The position numbers were made by a program, and so were the translations under genes. Of a stretch of 64,000 nucleotides of DNA, positions 28,587 through 39,054 are shown in pieces. The notes below the pieces were generated by a model that did not search any database, was not told the origin of the DNA, and saw only the letters and a list, made by a program, of their open reading frames with translations. Origin of the DNA: Georgenia subflava (GTDB lineage Bacteria > Actinomycetota > Actinomycetes > Actinomycetales > Actinomycetaceae); contig NZ_VUKD01000003.1 in the NCBI RefSeq assembly GCF_009193155.1, positions 372,001 to 436,000 of the forward strand, written 5' to 3'. How positions within the stretch are numbered: the stretch's first letter is position 1; every line of letters begins with the position of its first letter.

Positions 28587-29045
28587 TCAGGCCCGCGGGG
28601 TGGTTCCGGGCTCGCGGCCGTCGTCGTCCGACCCGGGCTGGGTGGCGTCGCGCTCGACCCCGGGTGCGCGGACGTCCCTGGCCGGGGCGTCGGTCGCGTC
28701 GGGGGTCAGCGCGGAGGCGTCGTCCGGCACGATGACGGCCTCGCCGTCGGACCGCTCGTCGGACTCGTCGGTCTCGACGGCCGCGAACGGGGGCTCCTTG
28801 ACCTCCTTGATGGCGGTACGCATCCAGATCGTCTCCACGCCCGAGGGGCTCTCGAGGGTGATGACGTCGCCGTCGATGTCGACGATCCGGCCGAGGAAGC
28901 CGCCGATGGTCATGACCGAGGCGCCCGGGACCAGGGTCTCCTCCAGCCGTGCCCGCTCTGCCGCGACGCGCTTCTTGCCGCGGCTGGTCATGAACCACAT
29001 CATGCCGATCATGAGCAGCAGGAAGATGATGAGTGTGGGATCCAT
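28587..29045 (-). CDS. yajC: Preprotein translocase subunit YajC
   Basis: Small single-span membrane protein associated with SecDF-YidC. The 152-residue product has one N-terminal helix (about 5-19, LIIFLLLMIGMMWFM) followed by the family core KKRVAAERARLEETLVPGASVMT and GGFLGRIVDIDGDVITLES. The tail of about 65 residues is acidic and D/P/T-rich. A ribosome site (GGAGCTCC, imperfect) precedes the ATG. It is the first gene of a new transcript, with a good promoter between ruvB and yajC. Confidence 0.95.
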   Translation of the reverse strand: MDPTLIIFLLLMIGMMWFMTSRGKKRVAAERARLEETLVPGASVMTIGGFLGRIVDIDGDVITLESPSGVETIWMRTAIKEVKEPPFAAVETDESDERSDGEAVIVPDDASALTPDATDAPARDVRAPGVERDATQPGSDDDGREPGTTPRA

Positions 29046-29092
29046 CGGGAAGGAGCTCCGGTCGCAGTCGAGGTCGAGACAGTAACCACCCG

Positions 29093-29121
29093 AGTCTAGG
29101 TGAGGCTGGGGTGTGCTCCAA
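29093..29121 (-). promoter_or_regulatory. Promoter for yajC-secD-secF-apt
   Basis: On the minus strand TTGGAG (29121-29116) and TAGACT (29098-29093) are separated by exactly 17 bases. This is the best -35/-10 pair in the superoperon and lies in the short ruvB-yajC gap. Confidence 0.65.
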
Positions 29122-29124
29122 CCA

Positions 29125-30126
29125 TCATGAGAAGAGGGTGCCGTCGTCGGGGCGCCGCAGACCGAGGTGGTCGTAGGCCGCAGGGGTCGCCATCCGCCCT
29201 CGCGGGGTGCGCACGACGAGCCCCTCGCGGACGAGGAACGGCTCCGCGACGGTCTCGACGGTCTCCGGCTCCTCCCCCACGGTCACGGCCAACGTGGTCA
29301 GTCCCACCGGGCCGCCGCCGAAGCGCGTGCAGAGGGCCTGCAGGACGGCGCGGTCGAGCCGGTCCAGGCCGAGCCGGTCGACCTCGAAGACGTCGAGGGC
29401 GCCGTGGGCGGCGGCGAGGTCGAGCACCCCGGTGCCGCGCACCTGCGCGAAGTCCTGCACCCGGCGCAGCAGCCGGTTCGCGATCCGCGGCGTCCCGCGC
29501 GACCGCGAGGCCAGCTCGGCGGCGGCGTCGTCGTGCAGCGTCGCGCCCAGCAGGCCGGCGCTGCGGCGCAGGACCCGCTCGAGCTCGGCCGGGCTGTAGA
29601 ACTCCAGGTGGCCGGTGAAGCCGAAGCGGTCGCGCAGCGGCGCGGGCAGCAGGCCGGCCCGGGTGGTGGCGCCCACCACGGTGAAGGGCGGCAGGCTCAG
29701 GGGGATCGACGTCGCACCGGGCCCCTTGCCGACGACGACGTCGACCCGGTAGTCCTCCATCGCCAGGTAGAGCATCTCCTCGGCCGGACGGGCCAGGCGG
29801 TGGATCTCGTCGATGAAGAGCACGTCGCGCTCCTGCAGGGACGACAGGATCGCCGCGAGGTCGCCGGCGTGCTGGATGGCCGGCCCCGAGGTGAGCCGGA
29901 GAGATCCGTCGACCTCGGCGGCGATGATCATGGCCAGCGTGGTCTTGCCCAGACCCGGCGGGCCGGAGAGCAGCACGTGGTCCGGGGGCGTGCTGCGCGC
30001 GTTCGCGGCGTCCAGCAGCAGGGAGAGCTGGTCGCGCACCACCTCCTGGCCGACGAAGTCCGCCAGCCGACGGGGCCGCAGGGCCGCCTCGGCCGCGCGC
30101 TCGACGTCGTCGGCGCCGGCGTCCAT
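29125..30126 (-). CDS. ruvB: Holliday junction branch migration helicase RuvB
   Basis: AAA+ motor that, with RuvA, drives branch migration of Holliday junctions. The 333-residue protein has the family start [14 protein letters not shown] (about 17-30), Walker [10 protein letters not shown] (55-63), Walker B LFIDEIHR (103-110), sensor/arginine-finger region [11 protein letters not shown], and a C-terminal winged helix with [16 protein letters not shown]. The ATG at 30126 was chosen because it has AGGAGG directly upstream and matches the family length; a longer open frame upstream has no support. The gene lies 13 bases after ruvA. Confidence 0.97.
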   Translation of the reverse strand: MDAGADDVERAAEAALRPRRLADFVGQEVVRDQLSLLLDAANARSTPPDHVLLSGPPGLGKTTLAMIIAAEVDGSLRLTSGPAIQHAGDLAAILSSLQERDVLFIDEIHRLARPAEEMLYLAMEDYRVDVVVGKGPGATSIPLSLPPFTVVGATTRAGLLPAPLRDRFGFTGHLEFYSPAELERVLRRSAGLLGATLHDDAAAELASRSRGTPRIANRLLRRVQDFAQVRGTGVLDLAAAHGALDVFEVDRLGLDRLDRAVLQALCTRFGGGPVGLTTLAVTVGEEPETVETVAEPFLVREGLVVRTPRGRMATPAAYDHLGLRRPDDGTLFS

Positions 30127-30139
30127 GACCTCCTGCTCC

Positions 30140-30742
30140 TCAGCCACGGGCGTGCCCGCCGAGGTGCTGCAGGGCGGCGCGGAGCACGCCGGGGACGTCC
30201 TGTGGTGCGCCGTCGCCGGACAGCACCGCCTCGACCGCACCCCCGGCGACCTTGTCGGACCAGCCCAGCTGCACCAGGGCGTCCACGACCTCGGGCGCCG
30301 AGCCGGCGGGTGCGGCGACGGCCGGGACGGCGCCGTCGGTCGGTCCGCCGAGCTTGTCGCCGATCTCCAGCACGATGCGCTGGGCGCCCTTCCGGCCGAT
30401 GCCGGGGACGCGCTGCAGCGCGGCGAGGTCCTCACCTGCGACGGCGCGGCGGAGTCCGTCGGGGGTGTGCACGGCGAGCATCGCCAGAGCCAGCCGCGGC
30501 CCGACGCCCGAGACGGTCTGGAGGGTCTCGAAGACGCCACGCTCGTCGTCGTCCGCGAAGCCGAACAGCGTGAGCGAGTCCTCCCGCACCACGAGCGCCG
30601 TGGCGAGACGCGCGGCCCGCCCGACGCTCAGGCCCGAGAGGGTGGTGGGCGTGGCGTGCACCAGCATGCCGACGCCCCCGACGGTGACGACGGCGTGGTC
30701 GAGCCCCACCGACTCGACGGTGCCCGTGACTGAGGCGATCAT
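30140..30742 (-). CDS. ruvA: Holliday junction-binding protein RuvA
   Basis: RuvA forms tetramers that hold the four-way junction and load RuvB. The 200-residue protein begins [13 protein letters not shown] (OB domain), has two helix-hairpin-helix motifs ([14 protein letters not shown], about 93-106, and [17 protein letters not shown], about 129-145) and a C-terminal domain III ([20 protein letters not shown]) that contacts RuvB. Length is normal. A LexA-like operator and TTGACC hexamer lie upstream in the gap from ruvC. Confidence 0.97.
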   Translation of the reverse strand: MIASVTGTVESVGLDHAVVTVGGVGMLVHATPTTLSGLSVGRAARLATALVVREDSLTLFGFADDDERGVFETLQTVSGVGPRLALAMLAVHTPDGLRRAVAGEDLAALQRVPGIGRKGAQRIVLEIGDKLGGPTDGAVPAVAAPAGSAPEVVDALVQLGWSDKVAGGAVEAVLSGDGAPQDVPGVLRAALQHLGGHARG

Positions 30743-30781
30743 CCCTGCGGGTCTCTCTCCCTCGGCCTGCGGCCGACGTTC

Positions 30782-30797
30782 GCGAACAGGTGTACGA
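30782..30797 (-). promoter_or_regulatory. LexA-like SOS box before ruvAB
   Basis: On the minus strand TCGTACACCTGTTCGC matches the actinobacterial LexA site TCGAAC-N4-GTTCGA at 10 of 12 fixed positions. TTGACC, a good -35, lies just upstream (30807-30802), so the operator would cover the promoter spacer of ruvAB. Confidence 0.6.
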
Positions 30798-30808
30798 CTG
30801 AGGTCAAC

Positions 30809-31426
30809 CTACCCCCTGGGTGCGACAGCCCCCGCCCGGCGCGCCGACCGCTCGGCCTCCGCCCACGCGCGCTGCGCGGCAGTGAGCCCGGACCCGGTGG
30901 ACCGGGGCAGGGTGTCGGCCCCGCCGTACTGGGCGCGGACGGCGCTGCCCGCTCCGCCCCCCCGCCACGCGTGGCAGATCGCGAGGGCGAGGGCGTCGGC
31001 GGCGTCCGCGGGACGTGGTCGGTCCGCCAGCCCGAGGATGCGCCGGACCATCTCCTGGACCTGGGGCTTCTCGGCGCGCCCGTTGCCGGTCACCGCGGCC
31101 TTGACCTCGCTGGGGGTGTGCAGGGCGAGGGGCAGGTGGGCGCGCGCCGCGGCGAGCATCGCGACGCCGGCGACCTGCGAGGTGCCGGTGACGCTGCGGA
31201 CGTTGGCCTGGGCGAAGACGCGCTCGACGGCGACCACGTCCGGCCGGTGCCGCTCGAGCCAGCTGTCGATCTCCTCGGCGACGGCCAGCAGCCGCAGGTG
31301 CGGGGAGAGCTCGGCGTGGCTGCGCACCACGCCCACCTCGACGAGGGAGACCTTGCGCCCGGCCGTGGAGTCCACGACGCCGAGGCCGCAGCGGGTGAGG
31401 CCGGGGTCGACTCCGAGGATGCGCAC
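30809..31426 (-). CDS. ruvC: Crossover junction endodeoxyribonuclease RuvC
   Basis: Resolvase that cuts Holliday junctions. The 205-residue protein has [10 protein letters not shown] at the start and the four acidic catalytic residues at expected places: D7, E68 (VAVERVF), D141 and D144 ([12 protein letters not shown]). Compared with the usual 170-185 residues it has an extra tail rich in A, R and G after about residue 155. GTG start. It follows yebC with a 63-bp gap, and a SOS-type box lies between it and ruvA. Confidence 0.95.
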   Translation of the reverse strand: MRILGVDPGLTRCGLGVVDSTAGRKVSLVEVGVVRSHAELSPHLRLLAVAEEIDSWLERHRPDVVAVERVFAQANVRSVTGTSQVAGVAMLAAARAHLPLALHTPSEVKAAVTGNGRAEKPQVQEMVRRILGLADRPRPADAADALALAICHAWRGGGAGSAVRAQYGGADTLPRSTGSGLTAAQRAWAEAERSARRAGAVAPRG

Positions 31427-31489
31427 GCGTCTACTCTCGCACCGACCGCCGACGTCTCGGTGCAGCCTCGCCCGTGGCGGGTCGGTGGA

Positions 31490-32251
31490 TCAGTCCTCGT
31501 CGTCGAGCGCGGCCATGACCTCGTCGGAGGCGTCGAAGTTGGCGAAGACGTTCTGCACGTCGTCGCTGTCCTCGAGCGCGTCGATGAGCCGGATGACCTT
31601 GCGGGCACCCTCGACGTCGACCTCGACCTCCATCGAGGGCACGAACTGCGCCTCGGCCGAGTCGTACTCGATGCCGGCCTCCTGCAGCGCGGTACGCACG
31701 GCGACGACGTCGGTGGCCTCGGAGAGGACCTCGAAGGTCTCGCCGAGGTCGTTGACCTCGTCCGCGCCGGCGTCGAGCACCGCGGAGAGCACGTCGTCCT
31801 CGGTGAGCCCGTCGACCTTGGGGAGCACGACGACGCCGCGCCGGTTGAACAGGTAGGAGACGGAGCCGGGGTCGGCCAGGTTGCCGCCGTTGCGGGTGAA
31901 CGCGACGCGGACGTCGGAGGCGGCGCGGTTGCGGTTGTCCGTGAGGCACTCGACCAGCACGGCTACACCGCCGGGTGCGTAGCCCTCATACATGATCGTC
32001 TCGTAGTCGGCGCCGCCGGTCTCCAGGCCGGAGCCGCGCTTGACGGCGCGGTCGATGTTGTCGGCGGGCACCGAGGACTTCTTCGCCTTCTGGATGGCGT
32101 CGAACAGGGTGGGGTTGCCGGCCGGGTCGCCGCCGCCGGTGCGGGCGGCCACCTCGATGTTCTTGATCATGCGGGCGAAGAGCTTGCCACGCTTGGCGTC
32201 GATCGCCGCCTTCTTGTGCTTGGTGGTCGCCCACTTGGAGTGGCCGGACAT
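31490..32251 (-). CDS. yebC: YebC/TACO1 family protein
   Basis: YebC-family proteins act on the ribosome, helping translation through difficult proline-rich stretches; older annotation calls them transcriptional regulators. The 253-residue protein begins with the invariant [14 protein letters not shown], and has [52 protein letters not shown] and [13 protein letters not shown]. The full length matches. The ATG has AGGAG six bases before it. It lies 8 bases after pdxT, so they are very likely co-transcribed. Confidence 0.96.
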   Translation of the reverse strand: MSGHSKWATTKHKKAAIDAKRGKLFARMIKNIEVAARTGGGDPAGNPTLFDAIQKAKKSSVPADNIDRAVKRGSGLETGGADYETIMYEGYAPGGVAVLVECLTDNRNRAASDVRVAFTRNGGNLADPGSVSYLFNRRGVVVLPKVDGLTEDDVLSAVLDAGADEVNDLGETFEVLSEATDVVAVRTALQEAGIEYDSAEAQFVPSMEVEVDVEGARKVIRLIDALEDSDDVQNVFANFDASDEVMAALDDED

Positions 32252-32259
32252 GTGTGCTC

Positions 32260-33108
32260 CTAGCTGCTCGGGTGATGCGTACGCGCCGCGTCACGGTTCT
32301 CGCGGACCATGGCGACGAAGAACCGGTGAACCCGCGTGTCTCCGCCGATCTCCGGGTGGAAGGCGGTCGCGAGCAGACTGCCGTGGCGAACTGCGACGAT
32401 CTTACCGCCGCCGGCCGATCCCCCGCCGGTACGGGCGAGGACCCGCACGCCCGGTCCGGTGTCCTCCACCCACGGGGCCCTGATGAAGACGGCGCGGAGG
32501 GGGGCGCCGCCGCCCGCGAGGTCCGGCGCGTCGAGCGGCCCCTCGAAGGAGTCGACCTGGCGGCCGAACGCGTTGCGCCGCACGGTCATGTCGATGCCGC
32601 CGAGGGTGCGCTGGTCCCTGGTGCCGTCCAGGACCCGGTCGGCCAGGAGGATCATGCCGGCGCAGGAGCCGTACACCGGCAGGCCCGCTGCGATGCGCTC
32701 GCGCAGGGGTTCGAAGAGGTCGAAGGTGCGCAGCAGCTTGTCGATCGTGGTGGACTCCCCGCCGGGCAGCACCAGACCGTCGACGGCGGCGAGCTCGGCC
32801 GGGCGGCGCACCGTCATCGCGGTCGCGCCGGACGCCGTCAGCGCGGCCAGGTGCTCGCGGACGTCCCCCTGGAGGGCCAAGACCCCGATGGTGGGACCGG
32901 TCGGGTCGTCGACGACGGCGTCCCGGGTGGCGGTGTCACCGACGACAGTGTCCCCTACGGCGGTGTCGCCGGCGACGGTGTCCCCGGCGACAGTGTCCCC
33001 TACGGCGGTGTCGCCGGCGACGGTGTCCCCGGCGACAGTGTCCCCTACGGCGGTGTCCCCGACGACGGTGGCACCGGCGAGAGGATCGGTCACGGCTGGG
33101 TCGGTCAC
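32260..33108 (-). CDS. pdxT: Pyridoxal 5'-phosphate synthase glutaminase subunit, with repeat extension
   Basis: PdxT releases ammonia from glutamine and channels it to PdxS for PLP synthesis. The conserved domain runs from residue 73 ([14 protein letters not shown]) to the end: GGES motif ([13 protein letters not shown]), nucleophile [14 protein letters not shown], and His-Glu of FHPEIGGD. Unusual is the N-terminus: 14 residues, then nine pentapeptides of type [AV][AV]GDT (residues 15-59) and a short linker. No ATG, GTG or TTG in frame lies between the repeats and the domain, so translation must start upstream; GTG at 33108 or 33093 are the candidates. Neither has a good ribosome site; coupling to the Nudix gene 11 bases upstream is likely. 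Confidence 0.88.
   Translation of the reverse strand: MTDPAVTDPLAGATVVGDTAVGDTVAGDTVAGDTAVGDTVAGDTVAGDTAVGDTVVGDTATRDAVVDDPTGPTIGVLALQGDVREHLAALTASGATAMTVRRPAELAAVDGLVLPGGESTTIDKLLRTFDLFEPLRERIAAGLPVYGSCAGMILLADRVLDGTRDQRTLGGIDMTVRRNAFGRQVDSFEGPLDAPDLAGGGAPLRAVFIRAPWVEDTGPGVRVLARTGGGSAGGGKIVAVRHGSLLATAFHPEIGGDTRVHRFFVAMVRENRDAARTHHPSS
32932..33066. repeat. 15-bp codon-phased tandem repeat in the pdxT start region
   Basis: Nine 15-bp units, arranged partly as 45-bp higher-order copies, encode [10 protein letters not shown] and VAGDT words. The period is a multiple of three, so the frame stays open. Confidence 0.95.
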
Positions 33109-33119
33109 GGCTGGGCAGC

Positions 33120-33689
33120 CTACGTGCTCGGTCCGAGGACCGAGGACTCGTCCAGGTGCGGCGTCGTGCCGTCCCACCCGTCGAGGAGGGCGCGCACCAG
33201 CTCGGGCAGCGTCTCGGGATAGACGACGGTGCCCTCGGCGACCGCGGCCGCGAGCTCGTCGACGTCCCACCAACGCATCTCGTCCAGGACGTCGCGCTCG
33301 AGGTCGGTCCACCCGTCGTGGGAGAAGTCGTGGCCGGACGGCACCCGGGCGAGGAAGAACTCCTCGTCCTGGCGGCAGGTCACGCGCGCGAAGTCGAAGA
33401 CGGCGCTACGGGTCAGTACCGGTCCGACGAGGTCGGCCGGCCGGACCACGAGCCCGGTCTCCTCGAAGACCTCGCGTGTGGCGCCGTCGCGCACGTCCTC
33501 CCCCGCGTCGAGCCCGCCGCCGACGGTGAACCACCAGCTGCGGGTGACCTCGCCGGCGTCGTGGCCGCGCACGAGGAGCAGCCGGTCGTCGTCGTCGAGG
33601 ACGACGACGCGGGCGGCCCGCCGGAACGGCAGGCCGTCCTCACCCGGCTCCCAGTCGGGTCCCAGGCCGTAGGTCAGCGCGTCAGCCAT
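33120..33689 (-). CDS. Nudix hydrolase
   Basis: The 189-residue protein has a complete Nudix box at residues 58-80 (G-x5-E-x7-REVFEETGL), which binds the divalent metal and cleaves a nucleoside-diphosphate-linked substrate. The surrounding strands ([41 protein letters not shown]) are typical of the fold. Substrate cannot be told; location inside the pdxS-pdxT unit could hint at a housekeeping of phosphorylated vitamers, but that is only inference. It starts with ATG ten bases after the pdxS stop, and ends with TAG just before pdxT. Confidence 0.9.
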   Translation of the reverse strand: MADALTYGLGPDWEPGEDGLPFRRAARVVVLDDDDRLLLVRGHDAGEVTRSWWFTVGGGLDAGEDVRDGATREVFEETGLVVRPADLVGPVLTRSAVFDFARVTCRQDEEFFLARVPSGHDFSHDGWTDLERDVLDEMRWWDVDELAAAVAEGTVVYPETLPELVRALLDGWDGTTPHLDESSVLGPST

Positions 33690-33699
33690 CCGCGCCGTG

Positions 33700-34611
<912 letters not shown>

Positions 34612-34648
34612 TGTGACCTCTGCGGGAGGGAGCGGGACGGACGCACAC

Positions 34649-34654
34649 AGTCTA
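34649..34654 (-). promoter_or_regulatory. Possible -10 element for pdxS (TAGACT)
   Basis: TAGACT lies about 38 bases before the GTG, the same hexamer as before yajC. No good -35; an activator (PdxR type) may be needed, which is inference. Confidence 0.4.
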
Positions 34655-34799
34655 GTCGCGCCGGATCGGCCCCAGGTACGGCGGTCCCGCCTGCCGGCCC
34701 GACGCTGGGACCAGGTGCCGTGCAGTGTGCGCGTGCGTGGCCCGGCGTCCAGTGTGCCCGTGCGTGCGCCGGCGTCGGACTGCGGCCCGGTGCTCCGGC

Positions 34800-36089
34800 T
34801 CAGGCCCGCCGTGCGGGCGGCGCGGTGAAGCCGTCCCGGGCGCGGGTCACCGCGGCGAGCAGCTCCTTCTCGTCGCGACGCGTGCCGACGTCGTAGCGGC
34901 CGGAGAGCGCACGCTGGCGGGTGTAGGCGAGCGAGGTCGCGGCCTCCTGGAAGTCCTGCATGGCGTCCTTCGCGCGGGCGCCGCGGGCAGCGGCCCACCG
35001 GCGGGCTGCGCGGCGGCCCTGGAACGAGGTGAGCATCTCGACCTCGTAGGGCGCGAACCAGCCGGCGCGGGCGTACTCGGTCAGGCGGTTGCCGATGGTC
35101 GCCTTCTCGTCGTTGCGCAGCCAAACGACCAGCACGATGCCGGCCGCGAACAGCGGCACCTGGAACACCCAGTAGAGGACGTCGTAGAGGGCGAGCACCG
35201 CGGAGCCGTTCCAGACGGCGTGGAGCATCGTCGCGGCGAGCCAGCCCACCGGGAACATCCAGAGCCAGGCGTACCTGCTGCGCGCGCGGGAGGCGAAGCC
35301 CAGCGCGATGCCGATCAGGGCGGTGAAGGTGACGTGAGCGAACGGGGACTGGATCGCGCGGCTGACGAACACCTCGGTGAGCATGTCGTCGAACTGGACG
35401 AAGTAGAGGATGTTCTCGGTGAAGGCGAAGCCGGCGGCCACGACGGCGGCGTAGACGATGCCGTCGACGGGTCCGTCGAAGTACCTGCGGCGGAGCAGGA
35501 AGATCAGGAGCACGCCGACGCCCTTGGCGGTCTCCTCCACCAGCGGCGCGCCGATCACCGTGCCGAGCACGGAGGCGTGGACCGCGCTGCCGGTGGTGGT
35601 GAGCACCGAGAGGGCGAAGAGCTCGTTGAAGACGAGCGAGACGGCGGTGGAGACACCGATGCCCCAGGCGAGCGCGGTGACGAGCAGCATCCGCGGCTCG
35701 GGTTCCCAGCGGTCGACCCACATGACGGCGGCGACGACGCCCACGAGGGGGACGAAGGCGAGCAGACCTGCGACGACCGTCGAGGCCGTCCCGCCCTGGC
35801 TGAGGATGAGCGAGAGCATCCACACGACGCCGGCGAGCCCGAGGGCGATCCCGACGATCTCGACGACGAGGGTGGTCGTCCGTCGCTGCACCGGCTGGGG
35901 CCATCCGGGGCCCGTCACGGCCGGTGTCGTGGCGAACGGGCCGGTCACTGTCGGTGTCGTGGCGGACGGGCCCGCCGTCGGCGGTCGGCCGGACGCGTCC
36001 CACGGCTGCGGCCTACCCGCCGACGACGGCCCCTCGTGGGGAGCGGCGGGACGGTGCTCGTGCGGTGGCCACGGGCCGGTCGAGGACAT
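34800..36089 (-). CDS. PrsW-family intramembrane metalloprotease
   Basis: PrsW-type proteases are polytopic membrane enzymes; in Bacillus PrsW cuts an anti-sigma factor. The 429-residue protein has a proline-rich cytoplasmic N-terminus with a repeated ATTPTVTGP-like word, about nine hydrophobic helices (residues about 72-320), and the family motifs PLVEETAKG (EExxK), [10 protein letters not shown] (FxxxEN), HVTFTALIG and HAVWNG. A charged cytoplasmic tail of about 90 residues follows. The substrate is unknown, no sigma factor is near. ATG at 36089 was chosen as a TAGGGT hexamer lies seven bases upstream (leaderless type). It is a single gene. Confidence 0.88.
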   Translation of the reverse strand: MSSTGPWPPHEHRPAAPHEGPSSAGRPQPWDASGRPPTAGPSATTPTVTGPFATTPAVTGPGWPQPVQRRTTTLVVEIVGIALGLAGVVWMLSLILSQGGTASTVVAGLLAFVPLVGVVAAVMWVDRWEPEPRMLLVTALAWGIGVSTAVSLVFNELFALSVLTTTGSAVHASVLGTVIGAPLVEETAKGVGVLLIFLLRRRYFDGPVDGIVYAAVVAAGFAFTENILYFVQFDDMLTEVFVSRAIQSPFAHVTFTALIGIALGFASRARSRYAWLWMFPVGWLAATMLHAVWNGSAVLALYDVLYWVFQVPLFAAGIVLVVWLRNDEKATIGNRLTEYARAGWFAPYEVEMLTSFQGRRAARRWAAARGARAKDAMQDFQEAATSLAYTRQRALSGRYDVGTRRDEKELLAAVTRARDGFTAPPARRA

Positions 36090-36096
36090 GAGCGTC

Positions 36097-36102
36097 ACCC
36101 TA
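36097..36102 (-). promoter_or_regulatory. -10 element of a leaderless protease transcript (TAGGGT)
   Basis: TAGGGT ends seven bases before the ATG at 36089. The bases AGGGTGA could instead act as a ribosome site, so the reading is less sure than for rarA or rel. Confidence 0.35.
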
Positions 36103-36272
36103 GAGGCTCGGGTGTGCGCGGCGTCGCGGACGTTCGGGATGTGCCGTGCGGCGCCCGGCGTCTTCTGCCTGACCGTCGAGGCCGACGCGGACCTTGAGCG
36201 CCGGATCCGCGAACCGCCGTCGCAGGACACCGCCGCCGGACACACCGCCGTCTCCGGACACTGCGGCCAAGG

Positions 36273-36893
36273 TCAGTCGTGCGGCGGCGCGTCGTCCATG
36301 TCGAACGGCTCCGGCACGGGCGCGTGCCCGGCGAGGTGGAACAGGCGCACGAGCGGTGTGGCGCGCACGCGGCGCACCTGCACCACGCGGGCGTTGTGGA
36401 ACCGGCGGGCGAGCTGGAGCCGGTACCAGGCCTGCTCCAGCCGGACGAGCACGTCTGCCGCACGCGGGTCTTCCGCCAGGTCGGCACGCTGCCCCTCGGC
36501 CCCGAGCACCGCGCGCAGGGTCCGGCTCAGCTCGCTCTCGACGACGGCACGGTCCACGCCTGCACGGTCCACGCCGGGACGGCTCGCCGGCGGCTCCTCC
36601 CCCAGCGGATCGCCGTCGGGCCGGCCCTCGAGGCCGTCGGCGACGAGCCCGCCGGCGGCCGCGTCCGAGGCCCGCAGCGCCACGTCGGTCACCAGCAGGG
36701 CCTCGACCGGGTCGAGCGCACCGGTGGCCGCCAGCTCGTTGGCCGCGGCCGCCCGGGCGGCCAGCTGCGCCTCGAGGGTGGCGCGGGAGCGCAGGACGGT
36801 GCGATGCAGCCGGTCGACGCGTACCGCCTGGCGCCAGAGCACGACGACCGCGACAGCGAGGACGGCGACGGCGATCAGCACCCACTCGGTCAC
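36273..36893 (-). CDS. LemA-like single-pass membrane protein
   Basis: The 206-residue protein has one N-terminal membrane helix (about 3-21) and a cytoplasmic helical domain. The segment DVLVRLEQAWYRLQLARRFHNARV (about 150-173, here described as one helix) followed by RVRATPLVRLFHLAGHAPVPEPFDMDD resembles the ending of LemA-type proteins (A-R-x-x-N-x-x-V ... F/L-A-G-H-x-P-x-P). The central part carries a duplicated word, VDRAGVDRA. Start GTG at 36893 overlaps the pimA stop (GTGA), so it is the last gene of the thrS operon. Function unknown; family assignment is by pattern only. Confidence 0.75.
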   Translation of the reverse strand: MTEWVLIAVAVLAVAVVVLWRQAVRVDRLHRTVLRSRATLEAQLAARAAAANELAATGALDPVEALLVTDVALRASDAAAGGLVADGLEGRPDGDPLGEEPPASRPGVDRAGVDRAVVESELSRTLRAVLGAEGQRADLAEDPRAADVLVRLEQAWYRLQLARRFHNARVVQVRRVRATPLVRLFHLAGHAPVPEPFDMDDAPPHD

Positions 36894-38086
36894 CCCCACG
36901 GACGATCTCCGCCCTGGGCGGCGGCGCGGATGCGGCCGAACATCGTGCGTGAGCGTGGGTCCTCGCGCACCGGTGCGTGCGCCGTGGACAAGACCAGGTC
37001 GTAGACGGCGAGCACCTGGCTCGTCACCGTGCCCCAGTCGTAGCGGCGCACCGCCGCGGCGGCCCGCTCGCGCAGCACGGCGTTCGCCTCGCGCCGGCCG
37101 AGCACCTCGACCAGCGTGCGGGCCAGGGAGGCGGCGTCGCCGCGGTGGAAGAGCCGGCCCAGCGCGCCGTCGTCGAGGACCGCCTGGAAGGCGGGGATGT
37201 CCGCCGCGACCACGAGGGCGCCGCCGCTCATCGCCTCGACCAGGACGATGCCGAAGCTCTCGCCGCCGGTCTGGGGCGCGACGTAGACGTCGACCGAGGC
37301 GAAGAGGCTGGCCTTCTCCGCATCGCTGATCCCGCCGAGGAAGGTGACGGAGTCGCCGTGGCGGGCGAGGAGCTCGCGCTCCTCGGTGGCGTCGCCGCGG
37401 CCGGCGATGAGGAAGCGGGCGCCGGGGAACTCGGCGAGCACGGGCGCCACGGCGTCGGCGAGGATCGGCAGCCCCTTGCGCGGCTCGTCGAGGCGCCCGA
37501 GGAACGCGATGGTGGGGCGCTCGTCGGTCCCCACCCAGCCCGGGTCCTTCGGGGCGTCGGCGAAGCGGTCGACGTAGACGCCGTTGGGGACGATGACGGC
37601 GTCGCCGCCGAGGTGCTGGACCAGGGTGCGGCGGGCCTCCGCGGAGACGGCGATGCGTGCGGTGAGCTTCTCGAGCATCGGGACCACGATCGGGGAGATC
37701 GCCTGGAGGCCGCGGGAGCGTTCCATCGAGGTGTGGAAGGTGCCGACGACGGGACCGTCGGCGGCCCACAGCGCCAGCATGCTCAGCGACGGCAGGAACG
37801 GCTCGTGCAGATGGAGCAGGTCGAAGTCGCCCTGCTCCACCCAGCGGCGCACCCGGGCCCCGACGACGGGCCCGAAGTTCAGCCGGGCGACCGAGCCGTT
37901 GTACGGGATCGCGACGGTCTTGCCGCTCGAGACCACGTACTCGGGCACCGGGGTGGACTCCTCGGCCGGGGCGAGGACGCTCACCGTGTGACCGCGGCGG
38001 ATCAGCTCCTCCGCGAGGTCGCGGACGTGGAACTGCACCCCGCCCGGGGCGTCGAAGGAGTACGGGCAGACGATGCCGACGCGCAT
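36890..38086 (-). CDS. pimA: Phosphatidylinositol alpha-mannosyltransferase (PimA-like GT4)
   Basis: First mannosyltransferase of phosphatidylinositol mannoside synthesis, working at the inner face of the membrane with GDP-mannose. The 398-residue GT-B protein shows MRVGIVCPYSFDAPGGVQ at the start (glycine-rich loop), HLHEPFLPSLS, VGTFHTSMERS, a second-domain start FLGRLDEPRKGLP, and the donor-site ESFGIVLVEAMSGGA with EX7E. Start ATG at 38086 overlaps the acyltransferase stop by one base (TGATG). Gene order pgsA-acyltransferase-pimA is the same as in mycobacteria and supports the assignment. Confidence 0.93.
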   Translation of the reverse strand: MRVGIVCPYSFDAPGGVQFHVRDLAEELIRRGHTVSVLAPAEESTPVPEYVVSSGKTVAIPYNGSVARLNFGPVVGARVRRWVEQGDFDLLHLHEPFLPSLSMLALWAADGPVVGTFHTSMERSRGLQAISPIVVPMLEKLTARIAVSAEARRTLVQHLGGDAVIVPNGVYVDRFADAPKDPGWVGTDERPTIAFLGRLDEPRKGLPILADAVAPVLAEFPGARFLIAGRGDATEERELLARHGDSVTFLGGISDAEKASLFASVDVYVAPQTGGESFGIVLVEAMSGGALVVAADIPAFQAVLDDGALGRLFHRGDAASLARTLVEVLGRREANAVLRERAAAAVRRYDWGTVTSQVLAVYDLVLSTAHAPVREDPRSRTMFGRIRAAAQGGDRPWG

Positions 38087-39054
38087 CAGCGCGCCTCGTG
38101 CGCGCTGGCGGACGGGGCGGCCAGCCGGCCGGCGTCGAGGTCGTCCAGGAAGACCTTCTGGAGCATGTGCCAGTCTGCGGGGTGGCGTGCGATCCCGGCG
38201 CCGAGGGCGTCGACCCACCGCTGGGTGAGGGTGGCGACGTCGAGCGGTTCGCCGTCGGGCGTCTCGCCCGCGACGTCGAGACGTTCGGAGAACTCGATGA
38301 CGATCCCCCAGCGGGAGCCCGCCGCGCGGCGTCGGGCGCCGGTGAGCCGCTCGTGCCGGATCATCGTCGCGTGCAGCGGGGCGCCCGTGGCGAGGCTCAG
38401 TGCGGCGGGCCCTGCGGCCACTCTGGCCCGATGGCCGAAGAGGTCGACCTCGACGCCGGACGCCGACAGATCACGGTCGGCGAGCAGCGGCACGATGCTC
38501 GCGGAGCCGCGCGTGTGCCGGATGAGCTGACGGAACACGCCGCTGCCGCGGTCCATGGGGATGATCGTCATGCCCAGCGACGTGCGGAAGTCGAGGAAGT
38601 CCTGGAAGAGCTCCTCGGGCTCGAGGTGCTCGGCGACCGTGACGACCGGCGCGAGCTCCTTGGTCGCCCAGGCCCCGGCGAGGTCCCAGTTGCCGTTGTG
38701 GCCGAGGGCGGCGACGACGGATCCGCCGTCGGCGAAGGTCTCCCGCAGCGGTCCGTCTCCGGTGGCACGCACCCGCGCCCGCAGCTGGTCGGCGGAGAGC
38801 CGCGGCAGCTGGAAAGCCTCGCAGTAGTAGCGCAGGTAGGCCCGGATGCCCGCGCGGGACAGCTGCCGCAGGCCGCGCCGGTCGAGGTCCGGGCGCACGC
38901 GCGCGAGGTTGCGCTCGAGCTGGGCGAGCCCACCGGTCCGGGTCAGCCACACGACGTCGGCGACGGCGGTGAACAGCCCTCGGGCCACCGGCTCGGGCAG
39001 GTGCTCCACGCCCGACTTCGCGAGCATGAAGACCTTCGTCATGTCGATCCTCAC
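38086..39054 (-). CDS. patA: Phosphatidylinositol mannoside acyltransferase
   Basis: Acyltransferase of the LpxL/HtrB-like group that acylates the first mannose of phosphatidylinositol mannoside. The 322-residue protein has the catalytic H-x4-D motif in LGHNGNWDLAG (about 114-124), then EELFQDFLDFRTSLG and IPMDRGSGVFRQLIR, and PLLADRDLSASGVEVDLFG, typical of the family. Start GTG at 39054 overlaps the pgsA stop (GTGA); an ATG four codons later is the alternative. Position between pgsA and pimA confirms the role. Confidence 0.92.
   Translation of the reverse strand: MRIDMTKVFMLAKSGVEHLPEPVARGLFTAVADVVWLTRTGGLAQLERNLARVRPDLDRRGLRQLSRAGIRAYLRYYCEAFQLPRLSADQLRARVRATGDGPLRETFADGGSVVAALGHNGNWDLAGAWATKELAPVVTVAEHLEPEELFQDFLDFRTSLGMTIIPMDRGSGVFRQLIRHTRGSASIVPLLADRDLSASGVEVDLFGHRARVAAGPAALSLATGAPLHATMIRHERLTGARRRAAGSRWGIVIEFSERLDVAGETPDGEPLDVATLTQRWVDALGAGIARHPADWHMLQKVFLDDLDAGRLAAPSASAHEAR

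Noticed and set aside
34612-36003. Long N-terminal extension of the pdxS frame
   Set aside because: It is the shadow of the PrsW gene in another frame; PdxS starts with VSENEF at 34611.
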